Below, in pieces: positions 1 to 11,659 of a stretch of 64,000 nt of DNA. Made by a program: the position numbers and the translations under genes. How positions within the stretch are numbered: the stretch's first letter is position 1; each line of letters begins with the position of its first letter. Under the pieces are notes generated by a model. That model was not told the origin of the DNA, made no database searches, and saw only the letters and a list, made by a program, of their open reading frames with translations. The stretch comes from Rhizobium sp. NXC24 (GTDB lineage: Bacteria; Pseudomonadota; Alphaproteobacteria; Rhizobiales; Rhizobiaceae). The stretch lies in assembly GCF_002944315.1 (NCBI RefSeq), contig NZ_CP024311.1:3602501-3666500 (forward strand), given 5' to 3'.

Positions 1-1
1 G

Positions 2-253
2 GGCATCGTACCGGGCGCGAAGGTGGTACAGGGCCAGGTCATCGGCTTCATCGGTTCGACCGGTCTCGCAACCGGGCCGCACCTGCATTACGAGCTGATC
101 GTCAACGGCACCAAGGTCGATCCCTTGCGCGTCCGCCTGCCCGGCGGCAAGTCCTTGGACGGCGAGGCGCTCGCCAAATTCGAGGACGAGCGCAAGCGTA
201 TCGACACGCTCCTGAGTGACGAGAAATCGAATCAGGTCGCAAGCAAGGATTGA
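2..253 (+). CDS. M23 family metallopeptidase, C-terminal part (cut by window edge)
   Basis: Only the last 83 codons are inside the window; the frame is open to the left edge, so the true start lies upstream. The stretch TGPHLHYE is the conserved H-x-H end of LytM/M23 zinc peptidases, preceded by the usual glycine-rich strand (GQVIGFIGSTGLA). The family cleaves peptide cross-links in peptidoglycan, or acts as a catalytically dead activator of amidases; the two cannot be told apart without the upstream HxxxD half of the zinc site. The last 40 residues form a charged tail. Confidence 0.85.
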   Translation, partial: GIVPGAKVVQGQVIGFIGSTGLATGPHLHYELIVNGTKVDPLRVRLPGGKSLDGEALAKFEDERKRIDTLLSDEKSNQVASKD

Positions 254-360
254 TCCTTAACCGCCCTTCGGCCATCGCGATGGCAACCGGGAATTTCAAG
301 TGACGCTGCGTCTCAGCAGAACAATCAGCTCACCAACGGCATCGTCCGCAGCCTTGCCTC

Positions 361-391
361 AAAAACGAAATGGCGACCCGAAAGCCGCCAT
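361..391 (-). terminator. probable intrinsic terminator of clpB
   Basis: Read on the minus strand, a 6-bp stem (ATGGCG/CGCCAT, at 386-391 and 370-375) with a 10-nt loop is followed after a few bases by a run of five T. It lies about 25 bases past the clpB stop codon. The stem is short, so efficiency may be modest. Confidence 0.5.
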
Positions 392-417
392 CTGAGTTTA
401 TATTCTGAAGCAGCCGC

Positions 418-3018
<2,601 letters not shown>

Positions 3019-3139
3019 ATCGGACCTCCATGAATCGCCCTGCCCTTAATGGCACAGACCGATGACTGAGATTGAGCCCCCTGAAAAGGCAGACCCCGCC
3101 CGCCGCTTATTGGGATTTGCGGCGAAGCAACTGGGAAGA

Positions 3140-3168
3140 ATATGGGAGGAGCTTTGAAAAGTTTAAAG
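3140..3168 (-). promoter_or_regulatory. putative RpoH (sigma-32) promoter of clpB
   Basis: On the minus strand the -35 element CTTTAAA (3162-3168) and -10 element TCCCATAT (3140-3147) are 14 bases apart. They match the heat-shock consensus CTTGAAA-N13/14-CCCCATAT at 6 of 7 and 7 of 8 positions. A promoter here would give a leader of about 115 bases before clpB. The match was found by eye and has not been scored against a background. Confidence 0.6.
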
Positions 3169-3302
3169 AGCAGCAGAAATGAAAAACCCGCAGTCATCCC
3201 CGCTGCTAACCCTGCCAACTTGCCTTTTGGAAAAGCCTGAGTGAGTTTCTCATGCCGAGCATTTTTCAGAAGAGGTACGTCTAACACCTGGGGGACAAGT
3301 TG

Positions 3303-3803
3303 ATGGAAATCCGCACGATAAATTCCTTGGCCGATTTCGAAGAAGCACACGCGCTTATCGATGCCATGAGCAAATGGGACGCGGAACAGTCTCGTAAGTT
3401 CGGGGTGCCAGATTCCGAGCTGATCGAATATATCTATGGGCACACACCCGAAACCCTGATGAAAAAGTTCAACGACCGCGATGCGGGTTTCTTTCTGGCG
3501 CGCATGGGCGAAAGCATTGCAGGGTGTGCCGGCTACTCGAAATCAGATGACGGCATTGCAGAACTGCAGAAAATGTATGTTCGCCCGGAGGCACGCGGCA
3601 AAGGCGTTGCAAGGAGCCTGATGACGGCCTGCTTGGCCGCGATCCGCAATGATGGATACACGACTGTGCGTCTGGAGACGGTGACGTTTATGAGCGAGGC
3701 CATAGCCCTGTACGATGCCTTTGGCTTTAAAAGAAGCGGCCACTTCCGCTCGGTTCCACCGAGCCTGCAGCCCATTACCATCTTCATGGAAAGACAAATC
3801 TAA
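3303..3803 (+). CDS. GNAT family N-acetyltransferase
   Basis: A 166-residue protein with the single-domain GNAT fold, which moves an acetyl group from acetyl-CoA to an amine. The acetyl-CoA loop is visible as V-R-P-E-A-R-G-K-G-V-A (about residues 97-107), after the strand AELQKMYV, and the C-terminal Y-D-A-F-G-F motif is typical. The substrate is unknown. A TTG codon precedes the ATG chosen here; the GGGGG-rich ribosome site lies about 8 bases upstream. It stands alone, divergent from clpB, and converges on the DUF4167 gene. Confidence 0.85.
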   Translation: MEIRTINSLADFEEAHALIDAMSKWDAEQSRKFGVPDSELIEYIYGHTPETLMKKFNDRDAGFFLARMGESIAGCAGYSKSDDGIAELQKMYVRPEARGKGVARSLMTACLAAIRNDGYTTVRLETVTFMSEAIALYDAFGFKRSGHFRSVPPSLQPITIFMERQI

Positions 3804-3846
3804 CGGATAGCGTCCTCACAGAGGATGCGAGGCAAGGCCGACCGGT

Positions 3847-3904
3847 AGCGCAAAACAAAAAACAGTCGCAAAGTCGAGGTTCTGCGACCGACTTTGCGAC
3901 TGTT
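3847..3904 (-). terminator. strong intrinsic terminator of the DUF4167 gene
   Basis: A perfect 16-bp inverted repeat (3861-3876 and 3889-3904, arms AACAGTCGCAAAGTCG and CGACTTTGCGACTGTT) with a 12-base loop. On the minus strand it is followed by a T-rich run (CTGTTTTTTGTTTTG). It lies 66 bases past the end of the DUF4167 gene and would also block read-through from the acetyltransferase gene on the other strand. Confidence 0.8.
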
Positions 3905-3969
3905 GGTATTCCACATTTTGATTAGGGGCTGGGACTGATGTCGCAGCCACCTGTTCACTCAAGCGGTTC

Positions 3970-4653
3970 TTATTCCGAGGCAGCGTCTGCCAAAGCCGGC
4001 GCATCGCTCGGAGCGGCTTCGCCCTTGCCTTCGCCATCGGCGCTGCGGCGCGGCTGGCGGCGGGGGCGGTTGCCGGCGTTGCGGCGGCGCGGCTGGCGCT
4101 CGGTCGCAGCGGCAGGCGTCTCTTCTTCGATCGCCACCTCGGCCGGGATACCCTCGATCACCGGCTGCGGGCCGGTACCATCGATGACTTCCGGCTCGGG
4201 AGCCGGAGCCGCGGCAACGGCGGGGGCAGGCTGCTGACGCGCCTGAGGCTGAGCCATCTGCGGCTGGTCGTCCATCTCGTTCGCATCGATGTCATCGATG
4301 TCGCGATCGGCGTTGTCACGATCGTTGTAGTTATGATGCTCATCGCGCTGATAGCGCTCCTGCATCTGCGCCTGGGCGCTGGCAATGATCCGATTATAGT
4401 GTTCAGCGTGCTGGAGATAGTTTTCCGCCATGACGCGGTCGCCGGAGCTTTGCGCATCGCGGGCGAGAGCTGAATACTTCTCGGCAATATGCTGCGCGGT
4501 TCCGCGAATTTTCACATCTGGACCGGAGCTGTCGTAAGTCCTGGTCAGCGGGTTCGAGCCCTTGCGGTTGAAATTATTGTTATTGTTATTTCCGCCGCCG
4601 CCGCCGTTGTTGCCACGCCCCCGACCGCGCTTGTTCTGCTGTCCTGGCCTCAT
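3970..4653 (-). CDS. DUF4167 domain-containing protein
   Basis: 227 residues. The N-terminal 100 residues match the DUF4167 family of alphaproteobacteria: a basic R-G-R-G-N-N-G-G-G-G-G-N region, a run of six asparagines (about 23-28), then a compact conserved part (NPLTRTYDSSGPDVKIRGTA, followed by an HIAEKYSALARDAQ helix and NYLQHAEHYNRII). The rest is acidic, Pro/Ala/Gln-rich and probably disordered, with a final basic patch (RRRNAGNRPRRQPRRS). The function is not established; RG/RGG-type tails suggest RNA or nucleoid binding, which is inference. It is monocistronic with a strong terminator. In many rhizobia it lies between prmC and clpB, as here. Confidence 0.9.
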   Translation of the reverse strand: MRPGQQNKRGRGRGNNGGGGGNNNNNNFNRKGSNPLTRTYDSSGPDVKIRGTAQHIAEKYSALARDAQSSGDRVMAENYLQHAEHYNRIIASAQAQMQERYQRDEHHNYNDRDNADRDIDDIDANEMDDQPQMAQPQARQQPAPAVAAAPAPEPEVIDGTGPQPVIEGIPAEVAIEEETPAAATERQPRRRNAGNRPRRQPRRSADGEGKGEAAPSDAPALADAASE

Positions 4654-4999
4654 AGATCCTTCACCTGAATTCTCTTCGTTGGGATGAAATTATGCACGGC
4701 ACCTGCCGCCGTGGCCGGAACCTTCCAAGCCAGGGCCTGCGTGCCGCAAGCAAACCGCGCCTTAAGCGCCCGTCTGCCGCTCGACTACGTCAGATTAACT
4801 GATCACGCATTGGGTTATCTTCAACCTTTGACACTCTTATCAGAGAGTGGATCCCCGAGGCTGTCCAAGAGAGGCGAATCGTCTCGCCTATTCCCAGCCG
4901 CCCAACGCGTGAGCGCAACCTATATTGCTTCCTCAGGAAATCCAAGCCTTTTCTTTGCGATAACAACAAGGTCCCTTGGACCTGCAGCAAATTGTCGCG
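4654..4999. other. intergenic region between prmC end and DUF4167 start
   Basis: 346 bases with no credible gene. The one reading frame that spans it lacks a recognisable domain and has atypical composition. The region must hold the promoter of the DUF4167 gene (minus strand), but I see no unambiguous -35/-10 pair. The part nearest prmC is noticeably more AT-rich than the flanking genes. Confidence 0.5.
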
Positions 5000-5875
5000 T
5001 CAATCTTGATGTTTAAACACGAGAACTCGGTCGTTATGACCGTAGTCCCGAACTGCGTCGATTAGGAAAAATCCTGCTCCTTCAAAAACCGAAGTCACCG
5101 TTTTGCGCTGATCATGACCGATTTCAACTCCGACAATACCATCTCGGTGTAGAAACCGCGCCGCATCCTTTGCGATTGCTCTGTATGCATCGAGCCCATC
5201 TAGGCCACCGTCGAGAGCTGCCGGAGGATCGAAATTCTTTACTTCTGGAGCGAGGGTGGAAATGATCCTGGACTCAATATAGGGCGGATTTGAGACAATC
5301 ACGTGAAATCGACCGTGGATGGCTTCAAACCAACTTCCCTGCACAGTTTCAAACCGTGTTGCCAAGCCATTACGCGCTGCATTCGCCCGCGCCGTTTCCA
5401 AAGCTTCGCCAGAAATATCGGAACCTATGCCTGTCGCCTGCGGACATTCGTGGAGCAAAGCGAGGCAGATGGCCCCGGTTCCCGTTCCGATGTCGAGTAT
5501 ATGGATATTCCCGAGCTCTAATGCAAGACGTCGCGCATACGGAAGGACGGTATCGACCAAGATTTCCGTATCGGGCCGCGGCTCGAGCGTTGCCGGCGAG
5601 AGCTTCAACGGCAGGCCGTAGAATTCCCGTTCGCCCAGGATACGATGCACCGGCTCGTGATTGAGCCGCCGCACCACCGCCGCCCGCGCCGTTTCCACGC
5701 GATCCGGTGCCACCCTCTCGGAACCGCGGGTGACGAGCTCGGTCGACGAAAGATCGAGAAGGCCGCCGACGAGGATGCGCGCCTCGGTGGCGGGATCATC
5801 GAGATCGGCCTCGATAAACCGGGCACGCACCTCCTGGAAAAGCTCAGCGATGGTCGGCCCCTGCCCGCTCGTCAT
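5000..5875 (-). CDS. prmC: peptide chain release factor N5-glutamine methyltransferase
   Basis: Methylates the glutamine of the GGQ motif in release factors RF1 and RF2, using S-adenosylmethionine. The 291-residue protein has an N-terminal helical substrate domain (about 1-90), the SAM-binding loop DIGTGTGA (about 128-135) and the diagnostic NPPY active-site motif (196-199). The ATG overlaps the last four bases of prfA, so the enzyme and its substrate RF1 are translationally coupled. The C-terminal third is more AT-rich than prfA. The call is firm. Confidence 0.97.
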   Translation of the reverse strand: MTSGQGPTIAELFQEVRARFIEADLDDPATEARILVGGLLDLSSTELVTRGSERVAPDRVETARAAVVRRLNHEPVHRILGEREFYGLPLKLSPATLEPRPDTEILVDTVLPYARRLALELGNIHILDIGTGTGAICLALLHECPQATGIGSDISGEALETARANAARNGLATRFETVQGSWFEAIHGRFHVIVSNPPYIESRIISTLAPEVKNFDPPAALDGGLDGLDAYRAIAKDAARFLHRDGIVGVEIGHDQRKTVTSVFEGAGFFLIDAVRDYGHNDRVLVFKHQD

Positions 5876-6951
5876 GCCTGTTCGCCGAGCTGGGCGAGCT
5901 GGCTCGCCTGATAATCCGCCAGAAGCGCGTCGACCACCTCGTCGATCTCGCCCTCCATCATGCGATCGAGCTTATAGAGTGTCAGGTTGATGCGGTGGTC
6001 AGTGACGCGGCCCTGCGGGAAATTATAGGTGCGGATGCGCTCGGAGCGGTCACCGGAACCGACCTGGCTCTTGCGGTCGGCGGACCTTTCACTGTCGGCG
6101 CGCTGGCGCTCCATGTCGAAGAGGCGCGACCGCAGCACCTGCATCGCCTTGGCGCGGTTTTGATGCTGCGATTTTTCCGAACTTGTCACCACGATCCCGG
6201 AGGGAAGATGGGTGATGCGTACCGCCGAGTCCGTTGTGTTGACGTGCTGGCCGCCGGCACCGGAGGAGCGCATGGTATCGATGCGGATATCCTCGGGACG
6301 GATTTCAATATCGATTTCCTCGGCCTCAGGCAGCACGGCCACGGTTGCCGCCGATGTATGGATGCGACCGCCCGCCTCGGTTTCCGGAACACGCTGCACG
6401 CGATGCACACCGGATTCGAATTTCAGCCGCGAGAATACGCCCTTGCCGCTAATCGTGGCGATGATTTCCTTGTAGCCGCCTGCCTCGCCTTCGCTGGCCG
6501 AGAGGATTTCGACCTTCCAGCCATTGTTCGCCGCGAAGCGCTCGTACATCCGGAAAAGATCGCCGGCGAAAAGGGCTGCTTCGGAACCGCCAGTGCCGGC
6601 GCGAATTTCCAGGATCGCGCTCTTCTCATCGGCGGCATCCTTCGGCAGCAGCAGGATCTGGATGTCTTTCTCCAGCGTCTCGATCCGCTCCTTGACCTCC
6701 GGCAGTTCCATCTCGGCAAGATCCCGCATCTCGCGGTCGACCGACTTGTCGGCAAGCATGGTTTCGAGATCCGAAGCCTCGGCGATCGCCTTCTCGTAGT
6801 CGCGGATCTTGGTGACGACCGGCTGCAATTCGGAATATTCGGAAGCAAGCTTCACATAGACGTCCGCTGACGGCCCCGCCGACATACGCGCTTCGATCTC
6901 GCCGAAACGGCGCTCCAATTCGCGCATTTTTTCAATGGGAAGATTCGCCAC
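5872..6951 (-). CDS. prfA: peptide chain release factor 1
   Basis: Recognises UAA and UAG stop codons and triggers release of the finished polypeptide at the ribosome. The 359 residues are standard length. The tripeptide anticodon of RF1 is seen as P-E-T (189-191) and the catalytic GGQ at 233-235 in [16 protein letters not shown]2 would carry SPF and usually a frameshift, neither of which is present. Ends 4 bases inside prmC, which methylates this GGQ. ptsP ends 32 bases upstream, so ptsP-prfA-prmC is probably one transcript. Confidence 0.97.
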   Translation of the reverse strand: MANLPIEKMRELERRFGEIEARMSAGPSADVYVKLASEYSELQPVVTKIRDYEKAIAEASDLETMLADKSVDREMRDLAEMELPEVKERIETLEKDIQILLLPKDAADEKSAILEIRAGTGGSEAALFAGDLFRMYERFAANNGWKVEILSASEGEAGGYKEIIATISGKGVFSRLKFESGVHRVQRVPETEAGGRIHTSAATVAVLPEAEEIDIEIRPEDIRIDTMRSSGAGGQHVNTTDSAVRITHLPSGIVVTSSEKSQHQNRAKAMQVLRSRLFDMERQRADSERSADRKSQVGSGDRSERIRTYNFPQGRVTDHRINLTLYKLDRMMEGEIDEVVDALLADYQASQLAQLGEQA

Positions 6952-6983
6952 CCCACGCTCCGATTCTTCTTATTCGTTCTGTT

Positions 6984-9251
6984 CTACAATGGAATATTGT
7001 GGCTCTCGGCGAAGCGGGCAAGAATATCGCGCATAGAGGTTGTCGGACGCGTGTCGTTCAGCGCCTCTTCCATCACCTCGGTCAATGCCTGGAGGTCGAG
7101 ACCCAGCAGCATCGCCTTGACCGGACCGATGGATGCCGGCGACATCGACACCGAGCGGAAACCGACGCCCAGCAGCGCCATGGCCGAAATTGTCTTGCCG
7201 GCAAGTTCGCCGCAAAGCGTCACCGGCGTCTTGTTGCGCTCGCCGGCACGCACGATGTCCCGCAAGATGCGCAGGAATGGGCGTCCAAGCGGATCGAAAC
7301 GGTCCGCGACGCGCGCATTGCCGCGATCGACCGCCATCGAGAACTGGAAGAGATCGTTGGAGCCGACCGAGACGAAGTCGACCGCCGCCATCAGCTCGTC
7401 CAACTGCCACAACAGCGCCGGCACTTCCAGCATCGCACCGAACTGCAGCTTCCGCGGCAGGCTATGGCCGAAGCGCGACAGATGCTGCACTTCCTTCTGC
7501 ACGAGCTCGCGCACCGCTTCGATCTCGGAAACTTCCGTGACCATTGGCACCATCATCTTCAACTCGCTATCAGCGGCCGCCTTCAGCATAGCGCGCAACT
7601 GCGTGCGCAGCAGGCCGGGCCGATCGAGCGACAGGCGAATGGCGCGCCAGCCGAGCGCCGGATTCTCTTCCTCATGGGCGCGGAAATAGGGCACGACCTT
7701 GTCGCCGCCGATATCGAGCGTCCTGAAGGTAACGACGTGGCCACCCGCCTGCTTCATGACATTGCGGTAGAAAGCTTCCTGCTCCTCCGCTTTCGGCATG
7801 GTCGACGCGATCATGAACTGCAATTCGGTACGGAAGAGGCCGATGCCTTCCGCGCCGGATTCGGCAAGCTGCGGCAGGTCGACCAGCAGACCGGCATTCA
7901 TCAGAAGCGAAATGCGCTGCCCGTCCTTGGTGACCGGTTCGACGGAACGGAGCGCCCGGAACTGTTCCTGCCGGCGGGCGCGGAAGCGCACCTTTTCCTC
8001 GTAGGAGCGCTGATGATCGGCCATCGGCCGCAGGTGCACATGGCCGCCATCGCCGTCGATGATGACGGGATCGCCGTTTTCGGCAAGCGCCACCACCCCC
8101 GCCGCTTGGCCGACGACCGGGATGCCCATGGCGCGGGCGACGATGACGACATGGCTGGTGACGGCGCCCTCTTCCAGCACCAGACCGCGAATATTGGCGC
8201 GGGGATAGTCAAGCAGCTCGGCGGCACCCATGGCGCGCGCAAAGATGATCGCATCGTTCGGGAAACCCTCGGCGGCGGTGCGGCCGGAATAGCCGATCAA
8301 CTGCCTGAGCAGCCGGTTCGCCAGATCCTCGAAGTCATGCATGCGCTCGCGCAGATAAGGATCGGTCAGGCGCATCATCCGCGCCTTGGTATCGCTCTGC
8401 ACCTTCTCGACCGCGGCTTCCGCGGTCAGGCCGTTGCGGACGGCCTCTTCCAGCTTGCGCACCCAGCCCTGGTCGTGGGCAAACATGCGGTAGGTTTCCA
8501 GCACCTCGCGATGCTCGCCTTCCATCGAAACGTCACGGCGCGACAGCATGTCGTCAATCGAGATGCGCAGGGAGCCAAGCGCATCCGCGAGACGGCGGAT
8601 TTCTTTCTCGGTATCCTCGTTCAGGAGATTGGTAACGACGATGCGTGGCTCGTGCAGCACGACATAGCCGAGGCCGATGCCTTCATTATAGCTGTCGCCG
8701 TCGATGGTGACGGAGCGGGTGAGATCGAGTTCGAGGCCCGGCTTGGTGATCTTCTTCAGCTCGCCGGTGGCGATCATTTCCGCCAGTACCATCGCCGTCG
8801 TTTCGAGCGCTTCGAGCTCTTCCTCGCGATAGTTGCGGCTCGCCTTGTTCTGGACGACGAGAACGCCGAGCGAGCGGCCCGTGCGCAGGATCGGCACGCC
8901 GAGGAAGGAGTGGTAGACCTCTTCACCGGTTTCCGGCAGGTAGCGGAAGGCGGGATGCGACTGCGCGTCGGAAAGATTGAGCGGTTGAGCGGAAGCGGCG
9001 ATCGTGCCGACGAGACCTTGGCCCATCTTCAGTTGCGACAGATGGACGGCTTCTTTTTTCAGACCTTCGGTGGCGTAAAGCTCGAGCACACCATCGGCGC
9101 GCAACACGTAGACCGAGCAGACTTCCGCGACCATGTTGCTGGCGATCTGGCGGACGATCCGGTCAAGACGCTCTTGCGGCTCCAGCGGCTCCGCCATGAG
9201 TTCGCGCAGCCGCTTGAGCAGAACGCGTGGACCGCCGGATAGGTCTCTCAT
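6984..9251 (-). CDS. ptsP: phosphoenolpyruvate-protein phosphotransferase PtsP (enzyme I-Ntr)
   Basis: First enzyme of the nitrogen-related PTS. It takes phosphate from PEP and passes it to NPr and then EIIA-Ntr, linking nitrogen and carbon status to K+ uptake and, in rhizobia, to polymer storage. The 755 residues comprise an N-terminal GAF domain (about 20-165), which marks PtsP against the sugar-type enzyme I, the EI N-domain, the swivelling phospho-histidine domain (EEGAVTSHVVIVARAMGIP, His near 360), and a C-terminal PEP-binding barrel with SVGSNDLFQFSMAVDRGN and CGELAG. The GAF domain is the likely glutamine-sensing part. Lies between lysC and prfA, all minus strand. Confidence 0.96.
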   Translation of the reverse strand: MRDLSGGPRVLLKRLRELMAEPLEPQERLDRIVRQIASNMVAEVCSVYVLRADGVLELYATEGLKKEAVHLSQLKMGQGLVGTIAASAQPLNLSDAQSHPAFRYLPETGEEVYHSFLGVPILRTGRSLGVLVVQNKASRNYREEELEALETTAMVLAEMIATGELKKITKPGLELDLTRSVTIDGDSYNEGIGLGYVVLHEPRIVVTNLLNEDTEKEIRRLADALGSLRISIDDMLSRRDVSMEGEHREVLETYRMFAHDQGWVRKLEEAVRNGLTAEAAVEKVQSDTKARMMRLTDPYLRERMHDFEDLANRLLRQLIGYSGRTAAEGFPNDAIIFARAMGAAELLDYPRANIRGLVLEEGAVTSHVVIVARAMGIPVVGQAAGVVALAENGDPVIIDGDGGHVHLRPMADHQRSYEEKVRFRARRQEQFRALRSVEPVTKDGQRISLLMNAGLLVDLPQLAESGAEGIGLFRTELQFMIASTMPKAEEQEAFYRNVMKQAGGHVVTFRTLDIGGDKVVPYFRAHEEENPALGWRAIRLSLDRPGLLRTQLRAMLKAAADSELKMMVPMVTEVSEIEAVRELVQKEVQHLSRFGHSLPRKLQFGAMLEVPALLWQLDELMAAVDFVSVGSNDLFQFSMAVDRGNARVADRFDPLGRPFLRILRDIVRAGERNKTPVTLCGELAGKTISAMALLGVGFRSVSMSPASIGPVKAMLLGLDLQALTEVMEEALNDTRPTTSMRDILARFAESHNIPL

Positions 9252-9349
9252 TGCGTCTCTAGCTCCTGAATCAAGATATTGCCAGACTTGCCCACGTCAG
9301 GGCCGGCCGAAACTCGCCTCCGTTGCGGTCCGTCGTCAGCAGTCCTGAA

Positions 9350-10624
9350 TCAACTCTTATCCAGACCGTAGCAGGAATGCAAAGTCCTGACTGCCAGTTC
9401 TGCATAAGGACCGTCGATTAGGATGGAAATCTTGATTTCCGACGTCGTAATGGCCTTGATGTTGATGCCTTTTTCGGCAAGTGCCCGGAAAGCGGTCGCA
9501 GCAACGCCAGCGTGCGAACGCATGCCAATGCCGATGACCGAGACTTTGACGAGACCTGATTCGTTTTGGATAACGTCGTAGCCGATCTTGTCCTTGTTTT
9601 CGCCGAGAACGCGCAGCGCCTTTTCGACATCGCCCGAAGGAACCGTGAAGGTCATATCGGTCTTGGAACCGTCCTCGGAGATGTTCTGGACGATCATGTC
9701 GACGTTGATGTGGCTTTCGGCCAACGGCCCGAAGATCGCAGCGGAGACGCCCGGCCGGTCGGCAAGACGGCGCAGCGAGATCTGGGCTTCATCCTTGGCA
9801 TAGGCAATGCCGGTGACTACTTCCTGTTCCACGATTTCTTCCTCGTCACAAATCAGCGTTCCGGGCGGGTTGAGCAGATCGCCCATGCCCGGAGCATCGG
9901 GATCTTCAAAAGAGGAGCGCACGAAGGTGCGAACCTTAAAGACCATGGCCAGTTCGACAGAGCGCACCTGCAGCACCTTGGCGCCGAGCGAGGCCATTTC
10001 CAGCATTTCTTCGAAGGCGATCTTCTTCAGACGCCGCGCCTTCGGCTCGATGCGCGGGTCGGTCGTGTAGACGCCATCGACATCGGTATAGATATCGCAG
10101 CGATCAGCCTTCACGGCCGCGGCGATCGCCACCGCCGATGTATCGGAACCGCCGCGACCGAGCGTCGAAACCCGATTGTCGGGCCCCAGACCCTGGAAGC
10201 CGGCGACGACGGCCACCTGGCCCTCTTGCATGCGGCGGACCATTTCGCCGCCATCGATTTCGAGAATGCGCGCCGCGCCATGGGCGTTGTCGGTGCGGAT
10301 CGGGATCTGCCAGCCCTGCCAGGAGCGGGCATTGATGCCCATCGCCTGCAGCGCGATCGCTAGCAGTCCGGAGGTCACCTGCTCGCCGGAAGCGACGACA
10401 GCATCATATTCGCGAGCATCATAGATCGAGTGGTCGGCACCGGCGACCTTGGGCGTATTCTGCACCCAGCCGACCAGTTCGTTGGTCTTGCCGGACATGG
10501 CGGAAACGACGACTGCGACCTCGTGGCCCGCATCGACCTCGCGTTTTACATGGCGGGCGACATTCTTGATACGGTCCAGATCCGCGACGGATGTCCCGCC
10601 GAATTTCATCACGATACGTGCCAT
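9350..10624 (-). CDS. lysC: aspartate kinase
   Basis: Phosphorylates aspartate, the committed step to lysine, threonine, methionine and diaminopimelate. The 424-residue monofunctional form starts with the kinase motif [10 protein letters not shown] and carries the catalytic-domain block [16 protein letters not shown] with [12 protein letters not shown]. Two ACT domains follow (about 265-420), including [19 protein letters not shown], so feedback control by lysine and/or threonine is expected. It has no fused homoserine dehydrogenase. ptsP starts 98 bases downstream; lysC may be transcribed with the ptsP-prfA-prmC group or separately. Confidence 0.97.
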   Translation of the reverse strand: MARIVMKFGGTSVADLDRIKNVARHVKREVDAGHEVAVVVSAMSGKTNELVGWVQNTPKVAGADHSIYDAREYDAVVASGEQVTSGLLAIALQAMGINARSWQGWQIPIRTDNAHGAARILEIDGGEMVRRMQEGQVAVVAGFQGLGPDNRVSTLGRGGSDTSAVAIAAAVKADRCDIYTDVDGVYTTDPRIEPKARRLKKIAFEEMLEMASLGAKVLQVRSVELAMVFKVRTFVRSSFEDPDAPGMGDLLNPPGTLICDEEEIVEQEVVTGIAYAKDEAQISLRRLADRPGVSAAIFGPLAESHINVDMIVQNISEDGSKTDMTFTVPSGDVEKALRVLGENKDKIGYDVIQNESGLVKVSVIGIGMRSHAGVAATAFRALAEKGINIKAITTSEIKISILIDGPYAELAVRTLHSCYGLDKS

Positions 10625-10872
10625 GTGCCTCTACCAGTACCAGCGCCGGGCGGTCGAAATGGTGTAGGCCCGGCATGCAAAATCGCCCTTCCGGTCCATT
10701 AGCCGGAAAAGCCTGATCTCAATGGGGGCGTCTCTTAACGAGTTTGGCGGGCGGGTGCAATAGTGCCGACCAGTCGGCTTTCAAGCCTTCGCACTTAATA
10801 GTTCACCTTCAGGCTCGACCAGAGCCTGTTGAGGAGCGCACCCTCCTCGGTAATGCAGGATGACTGATCCAC

Positions 10873-10901
10873 TTGTCATTTTAGAGCGTATGCTCTATAT
10901 C
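10873..10901 (+). promoter_or_regulatory. putative promoter of the TetR-MFS operon
   Basis: TTGTCA (10873-10878) and TATATC (10896-10901) are 17 bases apart, close to the sigma-70 consensus. The first palindromic operator lies inside the spacer, which fits autorepression by the TetR protein encoded downstream. Confidence 0.5.
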
Positions 10902-10923
10902 TCGTTATGGAGCAAACGCTCCA
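10883..10923 (+). promoter_or_regulatory. pair of palindromic operators, probably for the adjacent TetR regulator
   Basis: Two similar palindromes: AGAGCGTATGCTCT (10883-10896) and TGGAGCAAACGCTCCA (10908-10923). They share the pattern GAGC-N4-GCTC and their centres are 26 bp apart. The first overlaps the promoter and the second lies just downstream, before the TetR ATG at 10960. Binding by the adjacent TetR protein is inferred from position and symmetry. Confidence 0.6.
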
Positions 10924-10959
10924 GAATTATTCGACTGCGAGCAGATTGCGAGAACTCCC

Positions 10960-11577
10960 ATGGCAAGACCCCGGCAATTTGATGAGGATAACGTTCTGGA
11001 AGCAGCCGGCGAAATATTCTGGTCGAAGGGTTACGAGGCAACCTCGACTCGCGATCTGACCGACCGCATGGGGTTGACGCATGCGAGCCTCTACAATGCT
11101 TTTGGTGACAAGCGCGGCCTCTATCTGAGGGCACTGAAGCACTATCTCGACCGGAACCTGCATGCCCGCATCGCACGGATGGAGGCAGCCTATTCGCCGG
11201 GCTTTAGCATTGTCGGCTACTTCCAGGAAGTGGTCGAGCGTTCCCTTGCCGATACCGAACATCGCGGCTGCATGCTGGTCAACACGACCCTGGAGGCGCG
11301 TTCCGATGATCCGGAAATGCGGCGTGTCGTTGCCGACGAGACGGCCGAGATCGAAGCCTTTTTTCTTCGTTCAATCATCGCCGCCCAGAAAAACGGTGAA
11401 ATTCCCGCAAACCTGCCACCGGAGGACGTCGCCAAACTGCTGCTCTCCGTACAGTTCGGTTTGCGCGCCCTTGTCCGCGTCCGTCCCGAGCGCGAACTGC
11501 TGGACGGCATCCTGCGGCCGGCAATGGCCATGCTGACCTTGCCCTGGCCGCTGCCTGGAAGCAATCCGGATGGATAA
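10960..11577 (+). CDS. TetR/AcrR family transcriptional regulator
   Basis: 205 residues. The start MARPRQFDEDNVLEAA, with helix-turn-helix at about 25-50 (YEATSTRDLTDRMGLTHASL), is the DNA-binding domain of the M-A-R-P-R-x-F-D subgroup; YNAFGDKRGLY is the typical family signature. The C-terminal ligand domain is TetR_C-like, and the ligand is unknown. It is followed 82 bases later by an MFS transporter gene on the same strand, so it probably represses a regulator-transporter operon through the two palindromes in front of it. Confidence 0.9.
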   Translation: MARPRQFDEDNVLEAAGEIFWSKGYEATSTRDLTDRMGLTHASLYNAFGDKRGLYLRALKHYLDRNLHARIARMEAAYSPGFSIVGYFQEVVERSLADTEHRGCMLVNTTLEARSDDPEMRRVVADETAEIEAFFLRSIIAAQKNGEIPANLPPEDVAKLLLSVQFGLRALVRVRPERELLDGILRPAMAMLTLPWPLPGSNPDG

Positions 11578-11659
11578 GCCTCCTCCATAACCCCTCTCTT
11601 TAGGAAACATCGAAACCGGAGGCGGCAAAGCCCGCTCCGAACAGGGAAGCTTTTGCGCC

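Larger units (their letters stand above)
10625..10959. other. divergent intergenic region lysC / TetR
   Basis: 335 bases that must contain the lysC promoter on the minus strand and the TetR promoter on the plus strand. Near lysC a small inverted repeat, TTCCGG/CCGGAA (about 10688-10710), could form a leader hairpin. The two TetR-type palindromes are listed separately. I see no gene and no known riboswitch fold. Confidence 0.5.

Noticed and set aside
4684..5016. 110-codon frame in the prmC/DUF4167 gap
   Set aside because: No domain, no ribosome site, overlaps the end of prmC and has mixed composition.
6999..9242. 747-codon open frame antisense to ptsP
   Set aside because: Same reasoning: shadow of a strongly biased coding strand.
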